Source of the DNA: JBAXXL01 sp038206725
GTDB taxonomy: Bacteria > Bacteroidota > Ignavibacteria > Kapaibacteriales > UBA2268
DNA length: 64,000 nucleotides
Direction of reading: 5' to 3'
Assembly (NCBI GenBank): GCA_038206725.1
Contig: JBBRAO010000001.1
Location: 62,001-126,000, forward strand
Both the position numbers and the translations under genes were made by a program. Shown here piece by piece: positions 1-9,075 of the stretch. Each line of letters starts with the position of its first letter. Positions within the stretch are counted from its first letter, which is position 1. The notes under the pieces were generated by a model. That model was not told the origin of the DNA. It worked only from the letters and a program-made list of their open reading frames with translations, and ran no database searches.

Positions 1-1
1 T

Positions 2-367
2 AGAAAAGGCAGAAAGAAAATAGTAAAGAAGAGTAAATCGGTAGCTTTAAAGAATTGCCCGCAACGCCGTGGCGTCTGTACCAGAGTTTACACTACAACA
101 CCGAAGAAGCCAAATTCAGCTTTGCGTAAAGTAGCACGTGTAAGATTAACAACGGGCATCGAAGTAACTGCTTATATTCCGGGCGAAGGTCACAATCTTC
201 AAGAGCATAGCTTGGTATTTGTACGCGGTGGCAGGGTAAAGGATTTACCTGGTGTTCGTTATCATATTATACGTGGAACCGCTGATACTCAAGGTGTAGA
301 AAAAAGAAATCAAGGCCGTTCGAAATACGGAACAAAACGACCTAAGAAAACTGTTGTAAAAAAATAA
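2..367 (+). CDS. rpsL: 30S ribosomal protein S12 (5' end cut by window)
   Basis: S12 of the small subunit, part of the decoding centre. The open frame runs into the window from its left edge. Residue 1 here (R) matches about position 9 of full-length S12, so roughly eight N-terminal residues lie outside; an internal ATG at 122 is not the start. The conserved loops TTTPKKPNSALRKVA and RGGRVKDLPGVRYH, which hold the classical streptomycin-resistance positions and the Asp that is often methylthiolated, are intact. It is the first gene of the str operon and lies 15 nt before rpsG. Confidence 0.98.
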   Translation, partial: RKGRKKIVKKSKSVALKNCPQRRGVCTRVYTTTPKKPNSALRKVARVRLTTGIEVTAYIPGEGHNLQEHSLVFVRGGRVKDLPGVRYHIIRGTADTQGVEKRNQGRSKYGTKRPKKTVVKK

Positions 368-382
368 TTTGAAAAGAGCGAT

Positions 383-850
383 ATGAGAAAAAGAAGAGCA
401 GAAAAGAGACAACTGATTCCGGATATCAAATATAACGATATCTTAGTATCTCGTTTTGTTAATAACATAATGTTAGACGGAAAAAAATCAACAGCTCAAA
501 GTATAGTTTATGATGCATTCAATATCATAGCTGAAAAAATGAAAGAAGAACCATTGGACGTGTTTAAAAAAGCATTATCAAATGCGGCACCTTTGATGGA
601 AGTCCGTTCGCATCGCGTTGGTGGAGCCACATATCAAGTACCTGTTGATGTACGTGATGATAGACGCATAGCTCTTTCAATAAGATGGATAAAGAACTAC
701 GCTTTAGCACGCAGAGAAAAAACGATGGCAGAAAGAGTTGCCGGCGAATTAATGAGTGCGGCTAAGGGCGAAGGTTCCGCAGTAAAAAAACGTGAAGATA
801 CCCACAGAATGGCTGAAGCCAATAAGGCTTTCGCGCATTTCAAATGGTAA
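383..850 (+). CDS. rpsG: 30S ribosomal protein S7
   Basis: S7 (155 aa, the usual length) nucleates assembly of the 16S 3' domain and contacts tRNA in the E site. The N-terminus MRKRRAEKRQLIPD and the motif MLDGKKSTAQ are typical, as is the C-terminal ALARREKTMAERVAGEL helix followed by a beta-hairpin and tail. An AAAAGAG purine run precedes the ATG. It sits between rpsL and fusA in the standard str order. In other bacteria S7 can repress its own operon, but no binding site was identified here. Confidence 0.98.
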   Translation: MRKRRAEKRQLIPDIKYNDILVSRFVNNIMLDGKKSTAQSIVYDAFNIIAEKMKEEPLDVFKKALSNAAPLMEVRSHRVGGATYQVPVDVRDDRRIALSIRWIKNYALARREKTMAERVAGELMSAAKGEGSAVKKREDTHRMAEANKAFAHFKW

Positions 851-899
851 CAAATAGTAAATTGATAGTTCTTTGTAAACTAATAAACCTGACCAATTA

Positions 900-2957
900 A
901 TGCAACCGGATGTTGACATATCGAAATTGAGGAACATCGGTATAATTGCACATATAGATGCAGGCAAAACCACCACTACCGAGCGGATACTATTTTATTC
1001 AGGCTACCTGCATAAAATAGGCGAAGTAGATGACGGAACAGCCTTTATGGACTATATGGAGCAAGAGCGGGAAAGAGGGATAACGATTACCTCGGCGGCG
1101 ACAACTTGTCAATGGAAAGAGTTTCAAATAAATATAATTGATACTCCCGGACACGTTGATTTCACAGCCGAAGTACAGCGTTCTCTTAGAGTGTTGGACG
1201 GAGCAGTAGGTGTTTTTTGTGCTGTAGGAGGTGTGGAACCTCAAAGCGAAACTGTTTGGTATCAAGCAGACCAGTATAAAGTTCCACGAATAGCCTACAT
1301 CAATAAGATGGATAGAATGGGAGCAGATTTCTTCCACGCTGTCGAAATGATAAAAAGCAAATTAAAAGCAAACCCTGTACCGATTCAATTACCGATAGGA
1401 GCGGCGGACAATTTTAAAGGTATAATAGACCTTGTAAAAATGAAAGCCTTATACTTCGACCCGAAATCTCGCGGAATAGATATCGAAGAAGCAGATATTC
1501 CAAGTGAATACTTAGATGAAGCTGAAGAATACAGAGCTTTGATGATAGAAGCGGCCGCAGAGAATAACGATGACTTACTCGAAAAGTATTTAACAAACGG
1601 TGAATTGGCAAATGATGATATTAAGTTAGGTATAAGACAAGGTGTTTTAGCAGGGAAAATGGTACCTGTATTCTGCGGTTCTTCTTTTAAAGATATAGGA
1701 GTCCAACCGCTTATGGATGCAATAGTAGATTACCTGCCGTCACCGATGGATATTAAAGTAGTAAAAGGCTTTTCAGCTGAAGATCACGAAAAAGTGATTG
1801 TCCGGACTATGGATAGCGATGAAAGTTTTTCCGCTTTAGCATTCAAAGTTTTAACCGACCCTTATGTAGGGAAATTGATATTCATTCGAATTTACTCCGG
1901 TGTTATGGAATTAGGCAAGTCCTACGAAAATATGACCGCGATGAAAAAAGAACGAATAATGAAGATTTTCCGGATACATTCAAATAAAAGAGACGAACTT
2001 CAATACGCAGGAGCCGGCGAGATAATCGCTGTCCCAACATTGAGATTTACTCATACAGGTGACACACTTTGCGATAGCAAAGCACCGATTTTATATGAAA
2101 AGATAGAATTTGCCGAACCGGTTATTAACCAGTCTTTAGAAGCACGCACATTAGCCGATCAAGAAAAAATGCTTGACGTGTTAGCACGCTTATCGGATGA
2201 AGATCCCACTTTCAAATTCAAAACAGATGAAGAAAGCGGACAGATAATCATCAGTGGCGTCGGCGAACTTCACTTAGAGATTATGGTAGATAGGTTACTT
2301 CGAGAATTTAAAGTACCTGCGCGAGTAGGGCGTCCACAAGTAGCATATCGAGAAAAACCGGCAACAATAGCAAAAGATTCCGCGGTTTTCGAAAATCAAA
2401 TAGCAGGGAAGCTACAATACGGCGACGTAACAGTAGAAATCTCACCTGGTGGTAACGGAAGCGGAATAGTCATCGAAAATAAAATTCCAACAAATAAACT
2501 TCCTGAAGATCTTGTTAAAAGTATTCAAGAAGGAGTTGAAGAGGCATTGAAAGTCGGTCCTAACGGATATCCGATGATTGATGTCAAGGTTAGGTTACTA
2601 GACGCTGTATATTCGATAGGCACTTCGACAAATTTAGGTTGTAAAATAGCGGGCACAATAGCGGTTAAAAATGCCAGCCGCCAAGCAGGCTCAACTATTT
2701 TGGAACCCTACTTTAAAGTCGAAGTAATTTCACCTGACGAATATACAGGAGATATTATAGCGGATATAAACGCTCGTCGCGGACGAATCGAAAACATCGA
2801 GTATCGCGGGACGATGCAAGTAATTCAAGCAGTAACTCCGTTGTCGGAAATGTTCGGATATGTAACAAAACTTCGCTCTTTGAGCCAGGGCCGAGCAGTG
2901 TACACAATGAAGTTCTCTCATTACGAGTCTGCAATAATAACAAATCAATATATTTAA
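900..2957 (+). CDS. fusA: Translation elongation factor G
   Basis: EF-G, the GTPase that drives translocation of tRNA and mRNA on the ribosome. All GTPase motifs are visible: P-loop AHIDAGKT (residues 17-24), RGITI switch I, DTPGH from residue 81, NKMD from 135 and CGSS for G5. Domains II-V follow, ending in the typical MFGYVTKLRSLSQGRA region. It is 685 aa, slightly shorter than E. coli EF-G (704). The start is fixed by a stop codon 22 nt upstream in frame. No Shine-Dalgarno is evident, unlike most genes of this block. The N-terminal part (YSGYLHKIGEVDDGTAFMD) is somewhat divergent from the common bacterial version. Confidence 0.97.
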   Translation: MQPDVDISKLRNIGIIAHIDAGKTTTTERILFYSGYLHKIGEVDDGTAFMDYMEQERERGITITSAATTCQWKEFQINIIDTPGHVDFTAEVQRSLRVLDGAVGVFCAVGGVEPQSETVWYQADQYKVPRIAYINKMDRMGADFFHAVEMIKSKLKANPVPIQLPIGAADNFKGIIDLVKMKALYFDPKSRGIDIEEADIPSEYLDEAEEYRALMIEAAAENNDDLLEKYLTNGELANDDIKLGIRQGVLAGKMVPVFCGSSFKDIGVQPLMDAIVDYLPSPMDIKVVKGFSAEDHEKVIVRTMDSDESFSALAFKVLTDPYVGKLIFIRIYSGVMELGKSYENMTAMKKERIMKIFRIHSNKRDELQYAGAGEIIAVPTLRFTHTGDTLCDSKAPILYEKIEFAEPVINQSLEARTLADQEKMLDVLARLSDEDPTFKFKTDEESGQIIISGVGELHLEIMVDRLLREFKVPARVGRPQVAYREKPATIAKDSAVFENQIAGKLQYGDVTVEISPGGNGSGIVIENKIPTNKLPEDLVKSIQEGVEEALKVGPNGYPMIDVKVRLLDAVYSIGTSTNLGCKIAGTIAVKNASRQAGSTILEPYFKVEVISPDEYTGDIIADINARRGRIENIEYRGTMQVIQAVTPLSEMFGYVTKLRSLSQGRAVYTMKFSHYESAIITNQYI

Positions 2958-3015
2958 ATATTTTTTTGTATATAGTATTTTTTAAATATAAATTTTTCTC
3001 TTATGGAGCGTTATA

Positions 3016-4224
3016 ATGGCAAAAGAAAAATTTGATCGTTCGAAACCACACGTTAACGTAGGTACAATCGGACACGTAGATCACGGCAAGACAACATTGA
3101 CAGCCGCAATAACAGGTGCTTTAGCATTGAAAGGTGGCGCAGAAATGCGTTCTTTCGATTCTATTGACAATGCACCCGAAGAAAAAGCTCGTGGCATAAC
3201 TATTGCTACAGCACACGTAGAATATGAAACAGCAGCCCGCCACTACGCACACGTAGATTGCCCGGGTCATGCGGATTATATCAAAAATATGATTACAGGT
3301 GCCGCTCAAATGGACGGTGCAATTGTAGTATGCGCCGCAACAGACGGTCCTATGCCACAAACACGTGAACACATCTTATTGGCTCGCCAAGTAGAAGTTC
3401 CACGTATCGTTGTGTTTATGAATAAAGTTGATATCGCCGATCCAGAATTACTTGAATTAGTAGAAATGGAATTACGCGAATTGTTGACATTCTATTCATT
3501 CCCTGGTGACGAAATTCCAATCATTCCTGGTTCCGCTTTAAAAGCATTGGAAGCAGTATCTGATCCTTCTTGTACAGTGGATAATCCTGCTTTAAAATGC
3601 GTTTATGATTTAATGGACGCAGTAGATGAATATATTCCAATCCCAATGCGCGATGTGGATAAACCATTCTTGATGCCGGTTGAGGACGTTTTCTCAATTA
3701 CTGGTCGCGGTACAGTAGGTACAGGTCGTATCGAACGCGGTATAGTAAAGGTAAACGAAGAAGTTGAAATCGTTGGTTTCGGTCTTCACAAGAAATCAGT
3801 TTGTACAGGCGTTGAAATGTTCCGTAAATTATTAGACGAAGGTCGCGCAGGCGATAACGTAGGTCTTTTATTACGTGGCGTTGCTAAAGATGAAATCGAA
3901 CGCGGTATGGTTATAGCTAAACCTGGTTCCATTAAACCACATCATAAATTTGATGCTCAAGTTTACGTATTAGGTAAAGATGAAGGCGGTCGTCATACAC
4001 CGTTCTTTAATGGCTATCGTCCACAGTTCTATTTCCGTACAACTGACGTAACAGGTTCTTTGATGTTACCGGAAGGCGTTGAAATGGTTATGCCTGGTGA
4101 TAACTTAGACAAAATAGATATCGAATTAATAACTCCAGTAGCTATGGAAGTCGGTTTGCATTTCGCTATACGCGAAGGTGGCCGTACAGTAGGTGCGGGT
4201 GTTGTAACAAGAATTCAAGAATAA
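3016..4224 (+). CDS. tuf: Translation elongation factor Tu
   Basis: EF-Tu (402 aa) delivers aminoacyl-tRNA to the ribosomal A site as a GTP complex. The P-loop GHVDHGKT is at residues 19-26, RGITIATAHVEYET is switch I, DCPGH starts at residue 81 with the catalytic His, and NKVD starts at residue 136. Beta-barrel domains 2 and 3 follow and end in GGRTVGAGVVTRIQE. A GGAG ribosome-binding site lies just upstream. An AT-rich 58-bp gap separates it from fusA, and a strong terminator follows, so tuf may be the last gene of the str transcript. Confidence 0.98.
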   Translation: MAKEKFDRSKPHVNVGTIGHVDHGKTTLTAAITGALALKGGAEMRSFDSIDNAPEEKARGITIATAHVEYETAARHYAHVDCPGHADYIKNMITGAAQMDGAIVVCAATDGPMPQTREHILLARQVEVPRIVVFMNKVDIADPELLELVEMELRELLTFYSFPGDEIPIIPGSALKALEAVSDPSCTVDNPALKCVYDLMDAVDEYIPIPMRDVDKPFLMPVEDVFSITGRGTVGTGRIERGIVKVNEEVEIVGFGLHKKSVCTGVEMFRKLLDEGRAGDNVGLLLRGVAKDEIERGMVIAKPGSIKPHHKFDAQVYVLGKDEGGRHTPFFNGYRPQFYFRTTDVTGSLMLPEGVEMVMPGDNLDKIDIELITPVAMEVGLHFAIREGGRTVGAGVVTRIQE

Positions 4225-4234
4225 TATAAAAATA

Positions 4235-4276
4235 TGCCGAGAGTAGTATATCTACACTCGGCAAGTTTATTTTTTG
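4235..4276 (+). terminator. Intrinsic terminator between tuf and rpsJ
   Basis: A 12-bp stem with one mismatch (TGCCGAGAGTAG against CTACACTCGGCA) closes on a 5-nt TATAT loop and is followed by AGTTTATTTTTT. It separates the str transcript from the S10 transcript. The rpsJ ribosome-binding site begins immediately after the T-run, so the S10 block must be expressed by readthrough or from a promoter inside tuf or this gap. Confidence 0.85.
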
Positions 4277-4288
4277 AGGGAAAATAAC

Positions 4289-4597
4289 GTGGCAGTACAA
4301 AAGATCAGAATTAAGCTAAAAGCATATGATCCAAAATTAATTGATAAATCGTCGGAAAGAATAGTACGCACTGTGATTTCAACAGGTGCTGTTGTTTCAG
4401 GACCAATACCATTACCGACTAAACGTACAGTCTATACGGTAAACCGTTCACCTCACGTTGATAAAAAATCACGTGAGCAGTTCGAAACAAGGGTTCATAA
4501 GCGCTTGATTGATATTTTGAGTTCAACTCAAAAAACAGTCGATGCTTTAATGAAACTTGAGTTGCCGGCCGGTGTTGATGTTGAAGTAAAGGTCTAA
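4289..4597 (+). CDS. rpsJ: 30S ribosomal protein S10
   Basis: S10 (102 aa) belongs to the 30S head and is also the NusE transcription antitermination factor in other bacteria. The GTG at 4289 is chosen because GAGGG lies 8 nt upstream and the resulting MAVQKIRIKLKAYDPK aligns with S10 N-termini; a TTG 15 nt further upstream would add five unmatched residues. The motif GPIPLPTKRTVYTV and the SPHVDKKSREQFE loop are diagnostic. It is the first gene of the S10 block. Confidence 0.96.
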   Translation: MAVQKIRIKLKAYDPKLIDKSSERIVRTVISTGAVVSGPIPLPTKRTVYTVNRSPHVDKKSREQFETRVHKRLIDILSSTQKTVDALMKLELPAGVDVEVKV

Positions 4598-4609
4598 CGG
4601 GAGAACAAG

Positions 4610-5230
4610 ATGAGGGCTGCTTTAATAGGCAAAAAAATTGGAATGACAAGTTTATTTACCGAAGCCGGCGTAAGAATACCTTGTACAGTAATAGAAGCGG
4701 GACCGTGTGCTGTGACTATCAAACGTACGATGGAACGCGATGGCTATACGGCAATCCAAATAGGATACGGCGAAATAGCTGAGCGTAAGGTAAATAAACC
4801 AGAAAAAGGTCTTTTCGATAAAGTCGGTATTAAACCGTTACGTCATTTAAAAGAATTTCGTAATCCAGAAAAAGAATACGAAGTAGGCGACGAGTTAACA
4901 GTAACTGACTTCGAAAAAGGCGATAAAGTAAAGATAACAGGAAAGAGCAAAGGACGCGGCTTCCAAGGTGTTGTAAAACGCCACGGTTTTGCCGGTGTCG
5001 GTATGCAAACTCACGGTCAAAAAGACCGTCAAAGACACCCTGGCTCAGTAGGTCAATCATCCTATCCATCACGAGTATTGAAAGGTACAAGAATGGGCGG
5101 ACGTATGGGTGGCACTAAAGTGTCAGTGAATAATTTGGAAATAGTTGAAATTATTCCGGATAGAAACTTGATTTTATTAAAGGGCTGTGTCCCAGGCGCA
5201 CCTAATTCATTAATAGAAATAGTTAAATAG
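4610..5230 (+). CDS. rplC: 50S ribosomal protein L3
   Basis: L3 (206 aa) is an early 50S assembly protein that reaches toward the peptidyl transferase centre. The N-terminus MRAALIGKKIGMTSLF and the extended loop with GRGFQGVVKRHGF, followed by GMQTHGQKDRQRHPGSVGQ, are conserved. That loop holds the glutamine usually methylated by PrmB. It lies 12 nt after rpsJ with a GGGAGAA ribosome-binding site. Confidence 0.98.
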   Translation: MRAALIGKKIGMTSLFTEAGVRIPCTVIEAGPCAVTIKRTMERDGYTAIQIGYGEIAERKVNKPEKGLFDKVGIKPLRHLKEFRNPEKEYEVGDELTVTDFEKGDKVKITGKSKGRGFQGVVKRHGFAGVGMQTHGQKDRQRHPGSVGQSSYPSRVLKGTRMGGRMGGTKVSVNNLEIVEIIPDRNLILLKGCVPGAPNSLIEIVK

Positions 5231-5238
5231 GCTGAAAA

Positions 5239-5865
5239 ATGCTTGTAGATATATATACGAAAGACGGAAATAAGTCAGGTCAGATAGAATTAGCAGAGAA
5301 TGTATTTGCTGTTGAACCTAATGAGCACGCAATGCACTTGTCGGTGGTTACATATTTATTTAACCAAAGACAAGGAACTCGCAAGACTAAGATTAGATCG
5401 GAAGTTTCTGGCGGCGGTAAAAAACCTTGGAAGCAAAAAGGTAGAGGAACGGCTCGAGCCGGTTCGTCACGCTCACCAGTGTGGGTCGGCGGCGGTACTG
5501 TTCACGGACCAAAACCTCAAGACTATTCAAGAAAACTACCTAAGAAATTGAAACAGCTTGCAAGAAAATCTGCTTTGTCACTGAGACTGAGTGAAAATAA
5601 TTTAATCGTAGTCGAAGATTTTACTTTCGACGGGATTAAAACTAAAAGTATGGCCGAAGTACTGAAAAACTTAAATTTAACAGGTGTGAAAACTTTGGTA
5701 ATGATGGGTAAAACTGATGAAAATATTTATTTATCAGGACGCAACATTCCAAAATTGGAACTACAACCATACGATAAAATATCTACGTACGATATTTTAA
5801 ATCATAAAAAGATATTGCTGTTCAAAGAGGCGGCAGTAAAAATTAATGAAGCTTTCAATAATTAA
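5239..5865 (+). CDS. rplD: 50S ribosomal protein L4
   Basis: L4 (208 aa) lines part of the peptide exit tunnel and represses the S10 operon in enterobacteria. The tunnel loop is clear: RQGTRKTKIRSEVSGGGKK and KGRGTARAGSSRSPVWVGGG, then GPKPQDYSRKLPKK. The C-terminal globular domain ends with the usual YDILNHKKILLFKEA. It follows rplC by 8 nt. No S10-leader-like structure was recognised. Confidence 0.98.
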   Translation: MLVDIYTKDGNKSGQIELAENVFAVEPNEHAMHLSVVTYLFNQRQGTRKTKIRSEVSGGGKKPWKQKGRGTARAGSSRSPVWVGGGTVHGPKPQDYSRKLPKKLKQLARKSALSLRLSENNLIVVEDFTFDGIKTKSMAEVLKNLNLTGVKTLVMMGKTDENIYLSGRNIPKLELQPYDKISTYDILNHKKILLFKEAAVKINEAFNN

Positions 5866-5886
5866 CGGGCATAGGAGTAATAGATA

Positions 5887-6192
5887 ATGATAGATATAAT
5901 TAAACGCCCGATAATAACAGAAAAAGCTATGAAACTTGCTTCATTACGTCAGTATGTTTTCGAAGTAGCTAGAGAATCCAACAAGATTCAAATTAAAAAA
6001 GCTCTCGAAAGTTATTTTGAAGTAGAGATTCAAAGCGTAAGAACTTGTATTATTAAAGGCAAAAAGAAAGTAAGAATGACTCGTCGCGGTATGCAAAAAG
6101 GCCATACAGCAACTATAAAAAAAGCATATATTACTTTAAAGCCAGGTTTTGAAATAGAATTGGTATCAGGAGCTGGGAGCTCTGAAGACTAA
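5887..6192 (+). CDS. rplW: 50S ribosomal protein L23
   Basis: L23 (101 aa) sits at the exit of the peptide tunnel and docks trigger factor and SRP. It begins MIDIIKRPIITEKAM and contains YVFEVARESNKIQIKKALE, both family hallmarks. The basic loop KGKKKVRMTRRGMQKGH is the rRNA-binding extension. It lies 21 nt after rplD. Confidence 0.97.
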   Translation: MIDIIKRPIITEKAMKLASLRQYVFEVARESNKIQIKKALESYFEVEIQSVRTCIIKGKKKVRMTRRGMQKGHTATIKKAYITLKPGFEIELVSGAGSSED

Positions 6193-6217
6193 TTGTTAAT
6201 TAATTGAAGAAAGAAAA

Positions 6218-7060
6218 ATGGGTATTAGACAATTAAAACCAATGACTCCGGGAACAAGATTTTATTCAGTTAGTTCTTTTGAAGAAATAACAACGGATAA
6301 ACCATTCAAGAAACTCGTAGTTCCTTTGAAAAAATCCGGCGGTAGAAATAATACCGGTAGAATAACTTCACGTCATCGTGGCGGCGGACACAAACGTCGC
6401 TATAGAATAATAGACTTTAAACGCGATAAACGCGGAATGATGGCTTTAGTTAAAACAATCGAATATGATCCGAATCGTACAGCACGCATAGCGTTGATGG
6501 AATACGAAGATGGTGAACATAGATACATTTTAGCTCCAGACAAAGTAAAAGTCGGTGATAAATTATATACTGGTCCAGATGCTGAATTTAAAGATGGTAA
6601 CGCATTACCATTGAAGAATATACCGGTGGGATTATTTGTTCACAACGTCGAAATGAAAGTCGGCAAAGGTGGTCAAATAGGTCGTTCTGCCGGAGCAACA
6701 ATACAATTAGTTGCTTGCGATGCAAAATTCGCAACACTAAAATTGCCTTCTGGCGAGATTAGATTGATACATTCAAATTGTTATGCTACATTGGGTTCTG
6801 TCAGTAATGGCGATCACTTTAACATAACATTGGGTAAAGCAGGGCGCACACGTTGGTTGGGTATTCGCCCACAAACACGCGGTATGGCTATGAACCCAGT
6901 CGATCACCCTATGGGTGGTGGTGAAGGTACATCAAAATCCGGTGGTGGTCGTTTACATCCACGTTCTCCTTGGGGCAAATATGCCAAAGGCTTGAAAACG
7001 AGAAATAAACGCAATCCTTCTGATAAATATATCGTTCGCAGAAGAAAGAAAAATAAATAA
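6218..7060 (+). CDS. rplB: 50S ribosomal protein L2
   Basis: L2 (280 aa) is needed for subunit association and peptidyl transferase activity. The N-terminal part has GRNNTGRITSRHRGGGHKRR, and the C-terminal loop GMAMNPVDHPMGGGEG contains the conserved His of the active-site region. The basic tail ends RRRKKNK. Length and order (after rplW, before rpsS) are standard. Confidence 0.98.
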   Translation: MGIRQLKPMTPGTRFYSVSSFEEITTDKPFKKLVVPLKKSGGRNNTGRITSRHRGGGHKRRYRIIDFKRDKRGMMALVKTIEYDPNRTARIALMEYEDGEHRYILAPDKVKVGDKLYTGPDAEFKDGNALPLKNIPVGLFVHNVEMKVGKGGQIGRSAGATIQLVACDAKFATLKLPSGEIRLIHSNCYATLGSVSNGDHFNITLGKAGRTRWLGIRPQTRGMAMNPVDHPMGGGEGTSKSGGGRLHPRSPWGKYAKGLKTRNKRNPSDKYIVRRRKKNK

Positions 7061-7096
7061 TTGAGAATTTTTTTAAAATAATAGCTTATTTACAAT

Positions 7097-7372
7097 ATGT
7101 CACGTTCGCTAAAAAAAGGGTTTTTTGTTAGTTATAAACTGCTCGCTAAAGTTCAGGTACTGAATGACGCTAATAAGAAGCAGGTTATAAAAACGTGGTC
7201 GCGTGCCTCTACGATCACACCAGACTTTGTAGGGCATACAGTAGCAGTTCATAATGGGAAAAATTTTATCCCAGTATATGTAACAGAGAATATGGTAGGA
7301 CATAAGTTCGGTGAATTCTCTCCAACGAGAATATTCCGCGGTCACGCCGGACATAGAAAAAAAGGTAAGTAG
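7097..7372 (+). CDS. rpsS: 30S ribosomal protein S19
   Basis: S19 (91 aa) lies in the 30S head near the A-site finger. MSRSLKKGFFV at the N-terminus and the stretch KTWSRASTITPDFVGHTVAVHNGK identify it; FRGHAGHRKKGK forms the basic end. The 36-bp gap after rplB contains only AT-rich sequence. Confidence 0.97.
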   Translation: MSRSLKKGFFVSYKLLAKVQVLNDANKKQVIKTWSRASTITPDFVGHTVAVHNGKNFIPVYVTENMVGHKFGEFSPTRIFRGHAGHRKKGK

Positions 7373-7387
7373 AAAGTAGGTAATGGG

Positions 7388-7771
7388 ATGGAAGCAAGAG
7401 CTTTAAAAAAACATATTCGATCATCTCCACGTAAAATGAGATTAGTAATCGATTTGATACGCGGAAAAAGTGCTCAAGATTCATTGAACATTTTGCGTTT
7501 CTCGAATAAATTAGCCGCACGCGATGCTTATCGTGTATTAGATTCTGCCATACACAATTTATTGAATAAAGCAGAAGATAAAGAAATCTCGGTAGCTGAA
7601 AACGAAATCTTTGTCAAAGAAGTATTTGTGAACTGCGGGCCGGCAATGAAACGTATTCAACCTGCCCCAATGGGCAGAGCATTTAGAGTTCGCAAGCGCT
7701 CTAATCATTTAACAATTGTTGTGGCTACACCTCAAAGTGGGGGAGCCGGTATTGATAACGAAGATGCATAA
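7388..7771 (+). CDS. rplV: 50S ribosomal protein L22
   Basis: L22 (127 aa) forms part of the exit-tunnel wall with a long beta-hairpin, the known macrolide-resistance region. ALKKHIRSSPRKMRLVIDLIRGK is the conserved core, and the hairpin tip is GPAMKRIQPAPMGRAFRVRKRSNH. The final residues GAGIDNEDA are an acidic tail. It lies 15 nt after rpsS. Confidence 0.97.
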   Translation: MEARALKKHIRSSPRKMRLVIDLIRGKSAQDSLNILRFSNKLAARDAYRVLDSAIHNLLNKAEDKEISVAENEIFVKEVFVNCGPAMKRIQPAPMGRAFRVRKRSNHLTIVVATPQSGGAGIDNEDA

Positions 7772-7791
7772 TAATATTTAAGGAGTGGACT

Positions 7792-8424
7792 TTGGGACAA
7801 AAGACTAACCCAATAGGGCTTAGATTAGGTATTATTCGGAGCTGGGACGCAAACTGGTTCGACGAAAGAAATACCGCGGAAAAACTTTCCGAAGATATAA
7901 GAGTAAGAAGTTATATCCGTAAAAGAAAGAAAAAAGCCGGAATAGCAAGAATTATTATCGAAAGAACAGCGAAACATCTTCGCATAACGATAAATACTTC
8001 ACGTCCCGGTGTTATAATCGGCCGTTCAGGTAAGGATATAACACAGTTGGAAGAAGAATTAAAGAGTTTCACTGGTAGAGAAATAAAAATCTTGATAAGT
8101 GAGATAAGACGTCCGGAATTAGAAGCATTATTAGTAGCTGAAAATATAGCATCGCAATTGGAAGGAAGAATTTCTTTCCGCCGTGCTATGAAGCAATCAG
8201 TAGCATCTTCGATGAGAATGGGAGCTGTCGGCATCCGTGTGATGTGCGCCGGACGCCTAGGTGGAGCAGAAATGGCTCGATCAGAACAATATAAAGAAGG
8301 CCGTATTCCACTTCACACTTTGCGCGCTGACATAGATTATGGTGTCGCGACAGCCTCGACCATCTATGGGCAAATCGGTGTAAAGGTATGGATTTGCAAA
8401 GGCGAAATTATTGGTAATAAATAA
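7792..8424 (+). CDS. rpsC: 30S ribosomal protein S3
   Basis: S3 (210 aa) lines the mRNA entry channel. It starts at a TTG preceded by AAGGAGTG, giving MGQKTNPIGLRLG, the universal S3 N-terminus. The KH domain motif VIIGRSGKDITQLEEEL and the C-terminal domain with GGAEMARSE and GRIPLHTLRADIDYG are intact. It is slightly shorter than E. coli S3 (233 aa) because the C-terminal tail is short, as in many relatives. Confidence 0.98.
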   Translation: MGQKTNPIGLRLGIIRSWDANWFDERNTAEKLSEDIRVRSYIRKRKKKAGIARIIIERTAKHLRITINTSRPGVIIGRSGKDITQLEEELKSFTGREIKILISEIRRPELEALLVAENIASQLEGRISFRRAMKQSVASSMRMGAVGIRVMCAGRLGGAEMARSEQYKEGRIPLHTLRADIDYGVATASTIYGQIGVKVWICKGEIIGNK

Positions 8425-8444
8425 TTTGAAAAAGGTAAAAGAAA

Positions 8445-8876
8445 ATGTTAGCGCCTAAAAGAGTAAAAAGACGTAAAACCCATCGCGGTAGAATGACCGG
8501 AAAAGCATTCCGCGGCTCACTGGTAACCTTTGGTTCTTTCGGCTTAAAAGCCTTAGAGCCACATTGGATAACAAATCGCCAGATAGAATCCGCACGTATT
8601 GCAATTAACCGTTATTTAAAACGTGATGGTCAAGTATGGATAAGAATTTTTCCTGACAAACCTTACACTAAAAAACCTTTAGAAACTCGTATGGGTAAAG
8701 GTAAAGGTTCTCCAGAGGGTTGGGTTGCGGTAGTTAAACCGGGACGCATACTTTTTGAAGTTGACGGTGTAAGTCGTGAAGCAGCCAAAGAAGCTATGAG
8801 ATTAGCTTCCCATAAACTGCCAATTAAAACTAAATTTGTTACACGAATAGATTTGCAGTATAATGAAGCCTCATAA
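8445..8876 (+). CDS. rplP: 50S ribosomal protein L16
   Basis: L16 (143 aa) organises the A-site and P-site tRNA region of the 50S. MLAPKRVKRRKTHRGRMTGKA is near the usual start, and IRIFPDKPYTKKPLETRMG carries the conserved Arg that is often hydroxylated. The last 14 nt overlap rpmC, which suggests translational coupling. Confidence 0.98.
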   Translation: MLAPKRVKRRKTHRGRMTGKAFRGSLVTFGSFGLKALEPHWITNRQIESARIAINRYLKRDGQVWIRIFPDKPYTKKPLETRMGKGKGSPEGWVAVVKPGRILFEVDGVSREAAKEAMRLASHKLPIKTKFVTRIDLQYNEAS

Positions 8877-9075
8877 AGCGAAAGATATCCGTGAATTGAC
8901 AGACACAGAATTGTCAGTTCTACTAGAAGAAAAACGTGAAACGTTAGCTAAGCAGAGATTCCAGCACGCGTTAAAGCAATTGCACGATACTGCTTATTTA
9001 AAAATCCTGAAGAAGGATATAGCAAGAATAAACACATTAATAACCGAACGACAAATGTCAAAGGTAGATGAGTAA
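8863..9075 (+). CDS. rpmC: 50S ribosomal protein L29
   Basis: L29 (70 aa) is a two-helix protein near the tunnel exit. IRELTDTELSVLLEEKRETLAKQRFQHA followed by LKILKKDIARINTLITER is the standard helical hairpin. It overlaps both neighbours: 14 nt with rplP and 8 nt with rpsQ. Confidence 0.95.
   Translation: MKPHKAKDIRELTDTELSVLLEEKRETLAKQRFQHALKQLHDTAYLKILKKDIARINTLITERQMSKVDE

Noticed and set aside
4274..4288. TTG at 4274 as the rpsJ start
   Set aside because: It overlaps the terminator T-run and would place the GAGGG ribosome-binding site inside the gene; the GTG at 4289 fits better.
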